The position numbers and the translations under genes are program-made. The notes below the pieces were generated by a model, which was not told the DNA's origin, ran no database searches, and saw nothing but the letters and a program-made list of their open reading frames with translations. This document shows, one piece after another, positions 11,750 to 27,300 of a stretch of 64,000 bases of DNA; positions within the stretch are counted from its first letter, which is position 1, and each line of letters begins with the position of its first letter. Source of the DNA: Crambe crambe (lineage: Eukaryota; Porifera; Demospongiae; Poecilosclerida; Crambeidae); contig OZ004584.1 of NCBI GenBank assembly GCA_963924555.1, positions 3,099,001 through 3,163,000 on the forward strand, given 5' to 3'.

Positions 11750-12063
11750 TGGGCAATGTCCTTACATGTTCCACACTATCTATAGAGGTTAGCTAGTTGA
11801 ATGTCCACAAAATTTTCTGTCTGAAGAATTAGAAGGCTGTCAGTGAGTAATGTCATGAAAAAATCCAGACTAATTTAATTTTTAGGGAAAGGATATTGAG
11901 AGACTACAGACTAATCCCTTTAACCTAAATCTAAAATTTATGATTCGTTCATCAGATTCAAGAAATTTTCTTTGACAGCTGAAACTCCATGATCCTTTCA
12001 CATACGACAATGAAATTCATATCAACTTGTGCAGTTATAACCACACAATGTGCTTTTAAATAG

Positions 12064-12354
12064 CAGGGTTTCATCTAAGGAAGGGGGCGCAGGGGAAGCT
12101 TCCCCCCCCCCCCCCCCCCAAGATATTACCAAAAGAAGAATTTTAGGACAAAAAATACTTCTAAGTAGTAGCTATATTTTTAGGATCCAAGCATTTAAGA
12201 AATACTTCTAAGTATTATTTTAGAGTTTAAGCATTTTTGGCTTCACGCTCTGTGCGGGAGGGGGTACATCCGTTCCCCCTCTACTCACTGTGGCCTTATG
12301 GCCCCACTTTCCATTAGCTTCCCCTCCAAGGTGAAATTCCTAGATGAAACCCTG
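12064..12354. mobile_element. MITE family 2 copy (TIR CAGGGTTTCATCTAAGG)
   Basis: Begins CAGGGTTTCATCTAAGG and ends CCTAGATGAAACCCTG, flanked by the 5-base direct repeat AATAG. Internal features shared with the other copies are GGGGGCGCAGGGGAAGCTTCC, a poly-C run, GGCCTTATGGCC and CCCCTCCAAGGTGAAATT. Confidence 0.9.
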
Positions 12355-12750
12355 AATAGGCATATGAGGGGCATAATTATTGGAATTATTGGGAGGGGGG
12401 GGGGGGGGGGGGGGGGGGCTGGTAGAACATACCAGTTGTAGATTTTGAGTTTTTAATTTAGGGAGTAGCAGTTTGAGTGACCTTTAATCTAGCTCAGCAC
12501 GATGATTAAAGAATTGTCAAAATATAGGGGGGGGGGGCTCCAGACCCCTCAGCCCTCCCTCTCCTACACCTATGTTTTACCATCGTTATATGCAGTTTCC
12601 CCCTCAAAATATAACTATGTCAGCCATTTTGAAATGATGTCATTTGTCATGACACGCGCGTCTGTCACTATCACGTGCCAACCAGCTATTTTTACTTGTT
12701 CTTTAGGTCGTACAAAAAATAAACAAACAAGTGAAAGGAAAAAAAAATTA

Positions 12751-12986
12751 AAAAGGCCATGTAGGATTAGTCTGTACTTTAACAGTTTCTGTCAACAAAA
12801 ATCAAAATTATGCTGCCTTCAATAATAAATCCCTATATCACAAGCAGAACACTTTTATACTGACATGAACAATTAAAGCAGCTTGGTGGGAGGCAGTGAT
12901 GTAGGGATTATTATTGAAGGCAGCCATAATTTTGATTTTTGTTGACAGAGACTGTCAAGTACAGACTAACCCTACATGACCTTTTT
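12751..12986. repeat. Foldback element with ~80-bp arms
   Basis: 12751-12836 (GGCCATGTAGGATTAG... to AATAATAAATCCCTA) is the reverse complement of 12899-12986 (TAGGGATTATTATTGAAGG... to CCTACATGACC). Non-coding; probably a MITE. Confidence 0.75.
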
Positions 12987-13148
12987 CATATAAGTAACAC
13001 TCAGCCTACTTGTGGTCAAGAGCAAACCACTGCTACTTAGTTGTAAACTTGTACAATTCTAGTACAACCTCATGATAGCAATACAACCAAGGAAGTTGGT
13101 GCAGTCACCATGTTTTATGATAACAATGCCCAAATAAGGCTATAAATT

Positions 13149-13227
13149 GGTTACACCAGGCTGTATGGTTTACATTGCTCTCACCCTCGGGCTCTAGCAA
13201 TATAAACCATACAGCCTTGGAATAACC
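13149..13227. repeat. Short near-perfect hairpin downstream of the Kelch gene
   Basis: Arms 13149-13179 and 13196-13227 pair over about 31 bases with a few mismatches and a 16-base loop. The core CCA(A)GGCTGTATGGTTTA is fully complementary. It lies about 20 bases past the Kelch stop codon, in the probable 3' UTR. Size and shape fit either a small inverted-repeat element or a small-RNA precursor. Confidence 0.6.
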
Positions 13228-13247
13228 TATACATATAAAATTGAATA

Positions 13248-17855
<4,608 letters not shown>

Positions 17856-18068
17856 AATATTAATTATCTATCTGTTAATGTTGCGAGGAAGACCCTATAG
17901 GCCTAGCACTAAGCAGCCCTGGGTAGAGGCACAGCCAGCACCACTGCCAGCACCACTGCCTTACAGAACCTGTATAGGAAGCTGACTAGGCCCTCATATG
18001 GTTCCAGCCCTTGCCCTCGATGTGATGTGTCAGATTTGTAGGACAATTCGTACTTTGAACACTATATT
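17856..18068. other. Region upstream of the Kelch gene
   Basis: Includes a short direct repeat (CAGCACCACTGC twice near 17937-17960). Presumed Kelch promoter region; no defined element seen. Confidence 0.4.
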
Positions 18069-18528
18069 CAGTGGCGGATCTAGGGAATACTCATTGTATT
18101 CGAACGAACTACCCCTATTAGCTGGTTGTCTAGACTTTGTTATTGTTATTGCAGCATTGGCCCTCAGGCACAATGCTAAACTGCCAGTAGCGTTGCACAC
18201 TTAATAGTATTAGTGCATGTTTGTATATTTAAAAGCATGCCACAATGGTTTGCCAATGTGGTTTGTATATAGCGTGGCTGGGGTATGTTTTTATATCTAA
18301 CAGCATGCCACAAGATTGTCTGCATTAGCAATAATAAAACTTGCTGAAAGAAATTGATAAAGACTCTTGTTCAAATATTTGCTAATACTTACCCCAGAAG
18401 AATACTAAGTGTCTTGTTTGTTTTTGCAGGCGCAAAAGAGTGTGGTTAAGAAAAGTGGGCGTGGCTAGGCAAAAAATTGCGCGCGAGTAATAAAAACTAC
18501 CCCTTTCAAAATCCTGGATCCGCCCCTG
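18069..18528. mobile_element. MITE family 3, long copy (TIR CAGTGGCGGATC)
   Basis: Begins CAGTGGCGGATCTAGGG and ends CCTGGATCCGCCCCTG, flanked by ATATT direct repeats. About 460 bp with an internal tandem of AGCATGCCACAA. A shorter relative lies in a GPCR intron at 29405-29519. Confidence 0.85.
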
Positions 18529-18661
18529 ATATTGCAACTCACTCCTCCCTTGTGAATGTGGACAGGATCCTCTCTGCTCTATCATCACCAGAACCCGACT
18601 TATCACTTGTTATAAATCTACACCTGAGTAGCCTCCCTCAGTCACCTGACATTTTTTTTTT

Positions 18662-18696
<35 letters not shown>

Positions 18697-18773
18697 CCCC
18701 CGTTTTATTTTGCATATGTCCTTTGGGCTTACATTGCTAAGATTGATTGGTTGATTGACTAGTGGAGACATTA

Positions 18774-18832
18774 TAGTCTCACGTAGTCAGACCCAATTCT
18801 TTCTTTTTATTGGGTCTGGCTACATGAGACTA
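18774..18832. repeat. Short palindromic element (TAGTCTCACGTAGTCAGACCCAA)
   Basis: Arms of about 23 bases (18774-18796 and 18810-18832) pair with few mismatches around a T/C-rich loop. Probably the joined ends of a MITE deletion derivative. It follows a long poly-T run (18670-18696). Confidence 0.65.
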
Positions 18833-19886
18833 GACAAAGGCTAATGTAGATACCTGCTCCTGAAAATTATATATACAAAAGAGTGGATCGAATACCTTTA
18901 ATACGTGGTGGGTGATCATTCAAAGCATATCCCTTTACAAGTGAATCAAGGTGTGCATAGCAAAAATGTTATTGGACTTTTCAAAACTGACACCACCTTA
19001 ATACCAATGGTGTCAAAGTAGCTACAACACCCGTTGAAAGATTTATCATAACCCTTAAGGAATATCAAAGCAAATGACATCTGCTTGCCTTCATTATGTA
19101 TGCAGCCTTTGAACTTAGTTATTATCCAAATCATTTGCTTTGAATTACGTACATGCATGTAGCTATTCATGATAACTTTGCAACTTTGCAGTGAATAATA
19201 ACTTTTCAAACCCACTAGCTATGTAGCTACATATGAAAATGATTTCATGCATGATTGTACACAGTGGCTTTGAATTTATTTTTATGATCTACCTACAAAG
19301 AATAACAGGCTGGTTGTATAATTAATACACCAACGTCTGCCCATTGAAACTATTGTTGCATGCCCCTCAGCATGCATATACATAGTTCTACAGGGTCACA
19401 GCTATAAAGATATGATGTGAACTTTGAATGCATACAGTGTAGGTATGTGATTATTGTGTAAGAGATATATAACACTACCCCAGTCCAGCTTGATCTTAAT
19501 TTTCATTTCTCGTTTAAGGATTGAGGAACTGGAACCATGTTAAAACCGCTTTTGGTAAATAGCTAATGGCTCCTTAATTATCTCAAAAAAACTGCCGGAG
19601 CACTGATGTGTCATCTAAATATATCTCTGTATGAATATGACACCAAAATCTTTTTGACCTCTTAGTACCATTGCATGATACCCCATTTATAGTGCAGTCT
19701 TGCAATTATGTATGCATCTAACTATAGCTAATATGATCAGCATTCAGCAACTAATCTGCATTATCATGAAATATTTATACAGATACACAATAATTAAGGA
19801 ATGATAGCTACTTCACATTACACTGCAAAGTGACGGCATAAAACATAATGGTGTCTTGATAATCTTTCCATAACAATTATGATTCA
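18833..19886. other. Intergenic stretch, no gene seen
   Basis: AT-rich, with only short open frames lacking splice-consistent partners or recognisable motifs. Confidence 0.5.
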
Positions 19887-20700
19887 TTAAACATTTTTGT
19901 AGAAAAGCACAAAAGGATAATTATAGTAGTGGATCCATGCTATAGCTACTGTAATTGGTGTATCTTCAAAAATGTCAACACAAATTCTCACTTCCAAGCT
20001 ATCACTGGTAGTCAGGCGAACATTCTTATAAAACCATGGAGGGTTGTTGAACTCACAGCAGGTGCTCAAGGAACTACACACCTAGCCATCCCAGAGTTGG
20101 TAGAATATGTCATCATTCATTTCCAACAATGGCAGTTATGCTTCTGGATGTGACTATAAAGGATTATCATTATAGTGCAATTAGCTACATATTGAACTGA
20201 GACTTTCATGGTCTCCCCTTGCAGCAGCAAATGACCATGTGCTCTCGAATTACCAAGTTTACGTGGTGAAATAAGCCCAATTCCTTGGACATACTGTATT
20301 GGGGTCTGACATGTTAAGGAAACCCAAATGAATCCACACACTTGGTCCATCACAACTGCACATTCTGGTGAAGTAGCAATATAAACGAACAGGAGATCCA
20401 TCTGAGGACCTGAACCAAAAGTAATCTGATGTGGATTTAGGATTTGCAAGTGCAATCTGGGAACAAGATAGAGCAGACAATCTGAAGCCATGCAATCTTG
20501 TTACATGTGAGAATAGAAGTCCTGATTTTGAATCCAGACTTCTTGAAATATTATACTTAGCTAGTCGGTTTAGGTTGGATTATACCGTGGGCCTAAAAGA
20601 ATTTTGGAACTCACTTACTTTGGAATTTGATTCATTAAAAAAGCTTTCTAGGATACTGACTTCTAGGGTATTTTGAACATCTAAAGAAACATCTGAATCT
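19887..20700 (-). pseudogene. Decayed fibrinogen-related copy
   Basis: Fragments match the intact gene at 10063-11409 in order: TSDSLEVRICVDI and CEFNNPPWFYKN at the 3' end, a deletion of the middle domain, then CDGPSVWIHLGFLNMSDPN, YFWFRSSDGSPVRLYCYF and SCSQIALANPKSTS. The membrane anchor is not recognisable, though VTWGTILIEKLQHL near 21120 may be its remnant. Multiple frameshifts and a large internal deletion make it clearly non-functional and older than the 8366-9684 copy. Confidence 0.8.
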
Positions 20701-21321
20701 TCCAAAGTGGTCTAAATACTTATTAGAGCATTTTCGTTTGTTCTGCTCTTTCAAACAAACAGGTCAGGCCCCCAGGCCTGATCAATATTTTGGGAAAAAC
20801 TATTAAGTAACTATTGGTCAAAAACAAAAGAAAGATGTTCAAATAATTATAGTAAGTTGTAGAGCTTCAGTGATCTATGGGATTACTTTTGGGGGGCCAG
20901 AGTCACTACAAGCTGACAGAGAGAAGGTAATACTATTGCTATTATGTATATTTGAGTATAATGGAGAGAGATGTGGCTACAGGAAAGGAAAAGGAAGGAA
21001 CAAGAGGAAGAAGAAGAGAAAGAGAGATTGAGTAAAGAGGTGAGCGAGCCTGACCAATCGAATCTTGCTCCCAACACCTCTGTCAAATGCTGTAATTTCT
21101 CTATCAGTATTGTACCCCATGTGACCATCACATAATATAGCGCTCAGAAACTATAAACAAAATTTAGAAGGCATAATATCCATGGACCGGCCAGCTAGGG
21201 CCAGGGCCTATGCACATGCGCATTAGATGCCCCTTCCTAGATCCTACGCGTATACGATTTCAATTAGCTACTTGTTCTGCTACGATGAGCATTCATGGTT
21301 TGAGTAGAAGGGACCTGAATA
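20701..21321. other. Upstream region of the adhesion GPCR
   Basis: No convincing gene apart from the possible pseudogene anchor remnant near 21080-21130 on the minus strand. 21180-21300 is relatively GC-rich with ACATGCGCATTAG and may include the GPCR promoter. Confidence 0.4.
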
Positions 21322-24300
21322 ATGTATATCTTTCTGCTAGCAGTATTGACGGAAATTATAGCAGCTCCCACTAGCGCGAAATCGATAAGCAGAAGCGAAT
21401 TCAATGTGTCTTTCTCCTTAAACGAATATCATGATCCTGTAGGAGCGATATGGGGCCCCCCGTGATATGGGGCCCCCCGGCCGTATATCACTAGTGAAAT
21501 GGGGCCCCCAGGGGGGCCTCAAAGCGCTAGTATTTTGGGGCTCCCCCAGTGAAATGGGGCCCACGCACGCGTGCTGGCAATCAGCTGGGAATAGCAGCTA
21601 GCTATGTCAGTATTCCTACACAGCCATCAAAAGAGTACTTGATAGGTGGAGTGTATCCTGATGGCTATGACAAGCAGTCTAAGAATGAGGAGGAGGAAGA
21701 TCCACAAAACTGCAGCATATAAAAATTGCTATAGGCGCTAGGCTGATGTGTTGATTTGGTGGGCAGAGGTTCTTGGAGTTAGCCCCTAGAGACACTAGGT
21801 TCATGCGTGCCTGCCCTGTTCATCTAGGCATGCATAGCTAGCTGCCATGAGTTTCAGGGGGCTAACCATGTGAGGTAGGCGCCATTGACTTGGGCTAGCT
21901 GGTATGCATTGCATACAAGAGGCAAAGATACATAGTTTCTATATAGATTCCTCATAGCTATACAGCATTCTAATGGTGTGTTAGAGTCAGTTGGAGTATT
22001 ATAACCACGATCGAGTGTGAATTTTCTGACTTGCTTCATAGACTCTGTGACGTTGACCATACAGACTGAGATACTTTTCTAGTGTTATGTGACACAGCTT
22101 ACTGAGTAGAAAATAAGGAACCTCACCTAGCTAGATAGCTATTTTGTGGTAGAACTATCCAGTTAATTGTGGACCAAGATGACATTTTCTCATCTAGCAC
22201 GTGACATATAGCTAGAGTTTTACCACGCTTCTTCCATGCTTCTTCCAAGGTGATTTTTTTGATAAAGAGTTTGGTGCTACAGAACTAAAGCATAGTGAAA
22301 CATGTTGCCAGACTAACACCACGTGCTGGTGAAGCTGGAAATAAAATAAAGTGTATGTACAAAGGTTGTAACTTAGAGAACTATAGTATAAAAATAAAAA
22401 TTTGTAGTGACTGTAGTAGGTTAAATGGCATGTTGAGCAAGGACAGCATATATGATATGTACATAGCCTGGCTTGATTAAAGTTGTTCATGAAATGTGCC
22501 ATGAAAACTGTAAAAGTTGAATGACTTTTCAAGATTCACTTGAGGCATTGAGTTCCACAGCCATGATATTCTGCTGAAATAGAAGTGGCGGCCCACGATG
22601 GTGCGATTAAACTTGTACTCCAGTTTGTTGTTCAATGCTTCCCTAGTTGCATTTGTAGAGAAGCAGATGTAGTCTGAGATGTCTAGCTAGACTGGAGAAA
22701 ACTACCAATCTCTCTCTCGCATCCATGCAGTAACAATTCTTCAGCCTTGAGGATTTCATTATTCACTGAGGGGGGGACAGTGAATTATGGACATTATTCA
22801 CTGGTGAAAATTGTCCACTGGGACAAATTTTGGGAGGACAATATTCAGACACCATAAGCTTTTATTTTGTTAGGAAGCTTGGAAAACTGAGGGAGCCCCA
22901 TATCACTGACAGCTTTTATTTTGCTAGGAAGCTTGGAAAATTGAGAGAGCCCCATATCACTGACTGGTCCCTATAGCTTATTTTGCTAGGAAGCTTGGAA
23001 AATTGGGGGAGCCCCATATCACTGACTGGTCCCTATAGCTTATTTTGCTAGGAAGCTTGGAAAATTGAGGGAGCCCCATATCACTGACTGGTCCCTATAG
23101 CAAAAGCTTTTATTTTGAAAATTGAGGGGGCCCCATATCACTGACTGGTCCCTATAGCAAAAGCTTTTATTTGCTAGGAAGCTTGGAAAATTGAGGGGGC
23201 CCCATATCACTGACTGGTCCCTATAGCTTTTATTTTGCTAGGAAGCTTGGAAAATTGAGGGAGCCCCATATCACTGACTGGTCCCTATAGCAAAAGCTTT
23301 TATTTTGCTAGGAAGCTTGGAAAATTGAGGGGGCCCCATATCACTGACTGGTCCCTATAGCAAACACTTTTATTTTGCTAGGAAGCTTGGAAAATTGAGG
23401 GAGCCCCATATCACTGACTGGTCCCTATAGCAAAAGCTTTTATTTTGCTAGGAAGCTTGGAAAATTGAGGGAGCCCCATATCACTGACTGTCCCTATAGC
23501 TTTTATTTTGCTAGAAAAATTGAGGGAGCCCCATATCACTGATGGTCCCTATAGCAAAAGCTTTTATTTTGAAAATTGAGGGGGCCCCATATCACTGACT
23601 GGTCCCCATAGCAAAAGCTTTTATTTTGCTAGGAAGCTTGGAAAATTGAGGGAGCCCCATATCACTGACTGTCCCTATAGCTTTTATTTTGCTAGGAAAA
23701 TTGAGGGAGCCCTATATCACTGATGGTCCCTATAGCAAAAGCTTTTATTTTGAAAATTGAGGGGGCCCCATATCACTGACTGGTCCCTATAGCAAAAGCT
23801 TTTATTTTGCTAGGAAGCTTGGAAAATTGAGGGGGCCCCATATCACTGACTGGTCCCTATAGCAAAAGCTTTTATTTTGCTAGGAAGCTTGGAAAATTGG
23901 GGGAGCCCCATATCACTGACTGTCCCTATAGCTTTTATTTTGCTAGGAAAATTGAGGGAGCCCCATATCACTGATGGTCCCTATAACAAAAGCTTTTATT
24001 TTGAAAATTGAGGGGGCCCCGTATCACTGACTGGTCCCTATAGCAAAAGCTTTTATTTTGCTAGGAAGCTTGGAAAATTGAGGGCCCCATATCACTGACT
24101 GGTCCCTATAGCAAAAGCTTTTATTTTGCTAGGAAGCTTGGAAAATTGAGGGAGCCCCATATCACTGACTGGTCCCTATAGCATGCAAAAGCTTTTATTT
24201 TGCTAGGAAGCTTGGAAAATTGAGGGGGCCCCATATCACTGACTGGTCCCTATAGCCCTAGGAATATGGGGACTACGGGGTCCCCATAACCCTAGTTGTA

Positions 24301-27300
24301 TGGGGCCCCCCCAGCCCTAAATCTCTAGTGATTTGGGGATGGGGGGCCCCAAAACCAGGGGGGCCCCATTTCACTACTACACCGGCATGCTATTGCCTTG
24401 GGGATGATGACGGGTTGGAGAGCACTGCAGTTCAAATGGAGTACAGAAGTTCGCCTCTAAACAGCACAACTACTGACACTCCGTGGACTAAAATAGCAAA
24501 TATCTTCATTGGTGAAGAAGTGGTGCTTTCTCTACTTGACACAGGGACCATTCAGTGCATGGAGTTCCACTTGGTGCAGCCAGAACATGGAGGAGGGTGT
24601 TGCAATTGTTGGATTGCAAGGAATATTATGATCAACAGTTCTTCCAACAGGTGCGTTATGACACAATGAATCAGCTACTGAAAAGTTATATAGACTATAG
24701 GTATAATTATGAGGAAGAATTTCATGTTGATACTAGCTAATTTTTTTTTAGGACAAGAAATACATTACAATTATGACAGTTCTGTTATATCTACATAGGA
24801 AGCTCTAGTTGCTGGTGCTAGCTAAAATGGCCAACAGTAGCTAATAATGATATTATTATAGAGATTTGATAGGCTGTGGTGGAAGTGCTAGTCTCCATAG
24901 AATAAGCAGTTTCTTGTACCCCCACGACTGTTTTAATGGCCACACAAGTGGGGAAAGACATGTGAGCACTTATAACACTTCATGTTCAAATACTACATCT
25001 CACATGTGAGTTCTTTTATTTGTTCCGATTTTTCTTAGATACTTACGTATTTTTTTCTTATCATAGTCAAATTTCATTTCAGCTTCAGCTCTCAAGTAAT
25101 GATTGTAACACTATCAATGAATTCAATGAAGGAGTTGAGCTTGCTCTCCGAAAGAATACTGAGGATATTTGGGTTCCTATTGCCTTTTATTATCAAACTG
25201 CCACCAACCGAGTCACTTCTAGCACCATTCCACTTGGAGAGGTGGGGAACTTGACTATCAGAGGATATTCAGTCATGAATATAGTGAAACACAATCATGT
25301 CGCCAATACTGGGATTTCATTGGAATTGTGTAATTTCGAGGATGATTTCGAAACTATTCAGTTTCGTTGGCTCCAAACAAGTCGATTCAGGGGTGATCTT
25401 GTACACCCCAAAGATGTGTGGAGTCTGGATAATGTGAATATCAGCTTTATTGACAGCAGAGGTGAAGAAACGATACTATTGGAAGATTCATTCAACAGTG
25501 ATCAGCTAAAGTGAGATGCTATAGATATTATAAGCCACTTATGCACAAATGTAGTAGTCAACCTACTGATCTGTGAGTGATGTTCAAAAACATTAATTAC
25601 AAGACAGGACTTTTTATTAATGGAACAAGGAGTATTGCATTCTAGATACAATATCTATGTATAATCACATTTAGGACACAGTCCTGTTGTAGTTACTACA
25701 TGGTTTTACCAAACCTTATGCAGTTAAACAGCATACAGTTACGTATGTAAATATCATTGTATATATAGTGATACTCTCTGGCCTCGTGATAACATCAGGA
25801 ATGGAGACCTGTCCAATGAATGTACAAGAGGGCTAGGAGACTCAGCTCTCATATTTGGTCTAAGCACTAAATATGTATCTGGACAAATCATTGCCAGTCG
25901 CTCAGTAAAGACAGTTACACTTGAAATACCATTAGTTCCCACAACCACTGACTCTCTAACCACTGAACCTTTAACCACTGAACCTTTAACTACTGAAACT
26001 AAAGCACCTGGAACTACTGAACCTCTAACCACTGAAGCACCTGAGACAATATCTACAACTGTTGCTGAACAAACTACCACCACACCACCACAGATGTCAC
26101 CACTGGCAATTAAGCTAGCGAAAGTTAAGACACTTATAATGGACAAGGTTTGTATATTATTTGTTTAGGTAGCTACTAAAAAGGTTCCCACAGTAGCAAA
26201 GGTCATCTTGGCATTATCATGGCCACTAACTTTGCTTAAAGTATTCTTAAGTATACAAACTGTTATATATAATTATACAGATTGATAGGTGTGAACGATT
26301 GAGACCTATTCTACAAGCTGTAAGTTTATAATGCATAGATGATTCTGTGTTATAATAAAAACATTGTTATACATAGGAGCCACTACAGGCTCTTATGCTC
26401 ATTCAGAATCTCACCATCAATGTTCAAGGTGAAGACACAGATTGCACTGGCATTCCTATAGTACTGTGTCTGCTGGGAAGCACTCTGAGTAGATTAAATA
26501 CAACAGACAACAACATAAGGATGCAATTCACTGAGGTAAGTATATAATAGTACATAGTTCGACACTTTCAGGGATTCACATGCAGTATTTAGAAACCTAA
26601 AGGCCCATGGGCTGTGGTAGCCCAAGCACAGCAAGGTTGCTGCTGCTACTACTGGCCTGAGGGTTTCAAATTTTGTAGATCCCATTAGTCAAGGTAATTA
26701 TGACCATCTGGCTATTGCTAGCAATCTACCCATTTCCGAGCAGTGCTGTCCAATTGTCCATCTTTTTATCCTGCAAATAGGCACTAAGCTTATGTCTTAT
26801 GCTCTGGCTACTAAGCTCAGCGCCCTGTAACTGACCAATCTGATTTCTCTCTTTATTCCTTATCCCATTCATTTAAATACTCAAAATGCAGATTTTCATT
26901 GATGTCAGCAACACTGTGATACAACAAGGATTCAACACTGAAGGGGTATATTATAATAACGACATAATTATAATTCCGGTATCATTTACTTTACAGTACT
27001 AATTGCATGACTCAAACAAAGAATCATCAAATTTATTTTATTTATTATTATTCTTCTTTTTTTTTTTTAGTATATAGCTAGCTTTTTTTTCAAAAGAAAG
27101 TACACAGAATGTAGATGGTTGTAACTGATATCATACCAAACTACATCCAAGCAGAAGTTGTTGCATATTTTACTACAAACTTCCTCATGAATACTTTCTT
27201 CTTTATGTGAATCACTTTCCTCTGAACAAAGGAAACTTAGGAACCTATGATGATAATTATGACACAGAATTGATGTGGTTTCTTGGATGTGATAAGCTAC

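Larger units (their letters stand above)
11410..13247. other. Intergenic region made of MITEs and foldbacks
   Basis: Upstream of the intact fibrinogen-related gene and downstream of the Kelch gene. It holds the elements listed separately (11487-11749, 12064-12354, 12751-12986, 13149-13227) plus poly-G and poly-C runs near 12103-12119 and 12396-12418. Open frames here are short, low-complexity and unsupported. Confidence 0.6.

Noticed and set aside
12502..12825. Plus-strand 107-residue open frame
   Set aside because: It overlaps a poly-G run and one arm of a foldback element, with no motif or splice support.
21600..21724. Possible exon (YLIGGVYPDGYDKQSKNEEEE, then stop)
   Set aside because: Reads like protein but no family, clear start or phase-compatible partner was found, and it lies in a repeat-rich region.
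22846..24260. CRISPR array
   Set aside because: Units are contiguous satellite monomers without unique spacers, in a eukaryotic intron.
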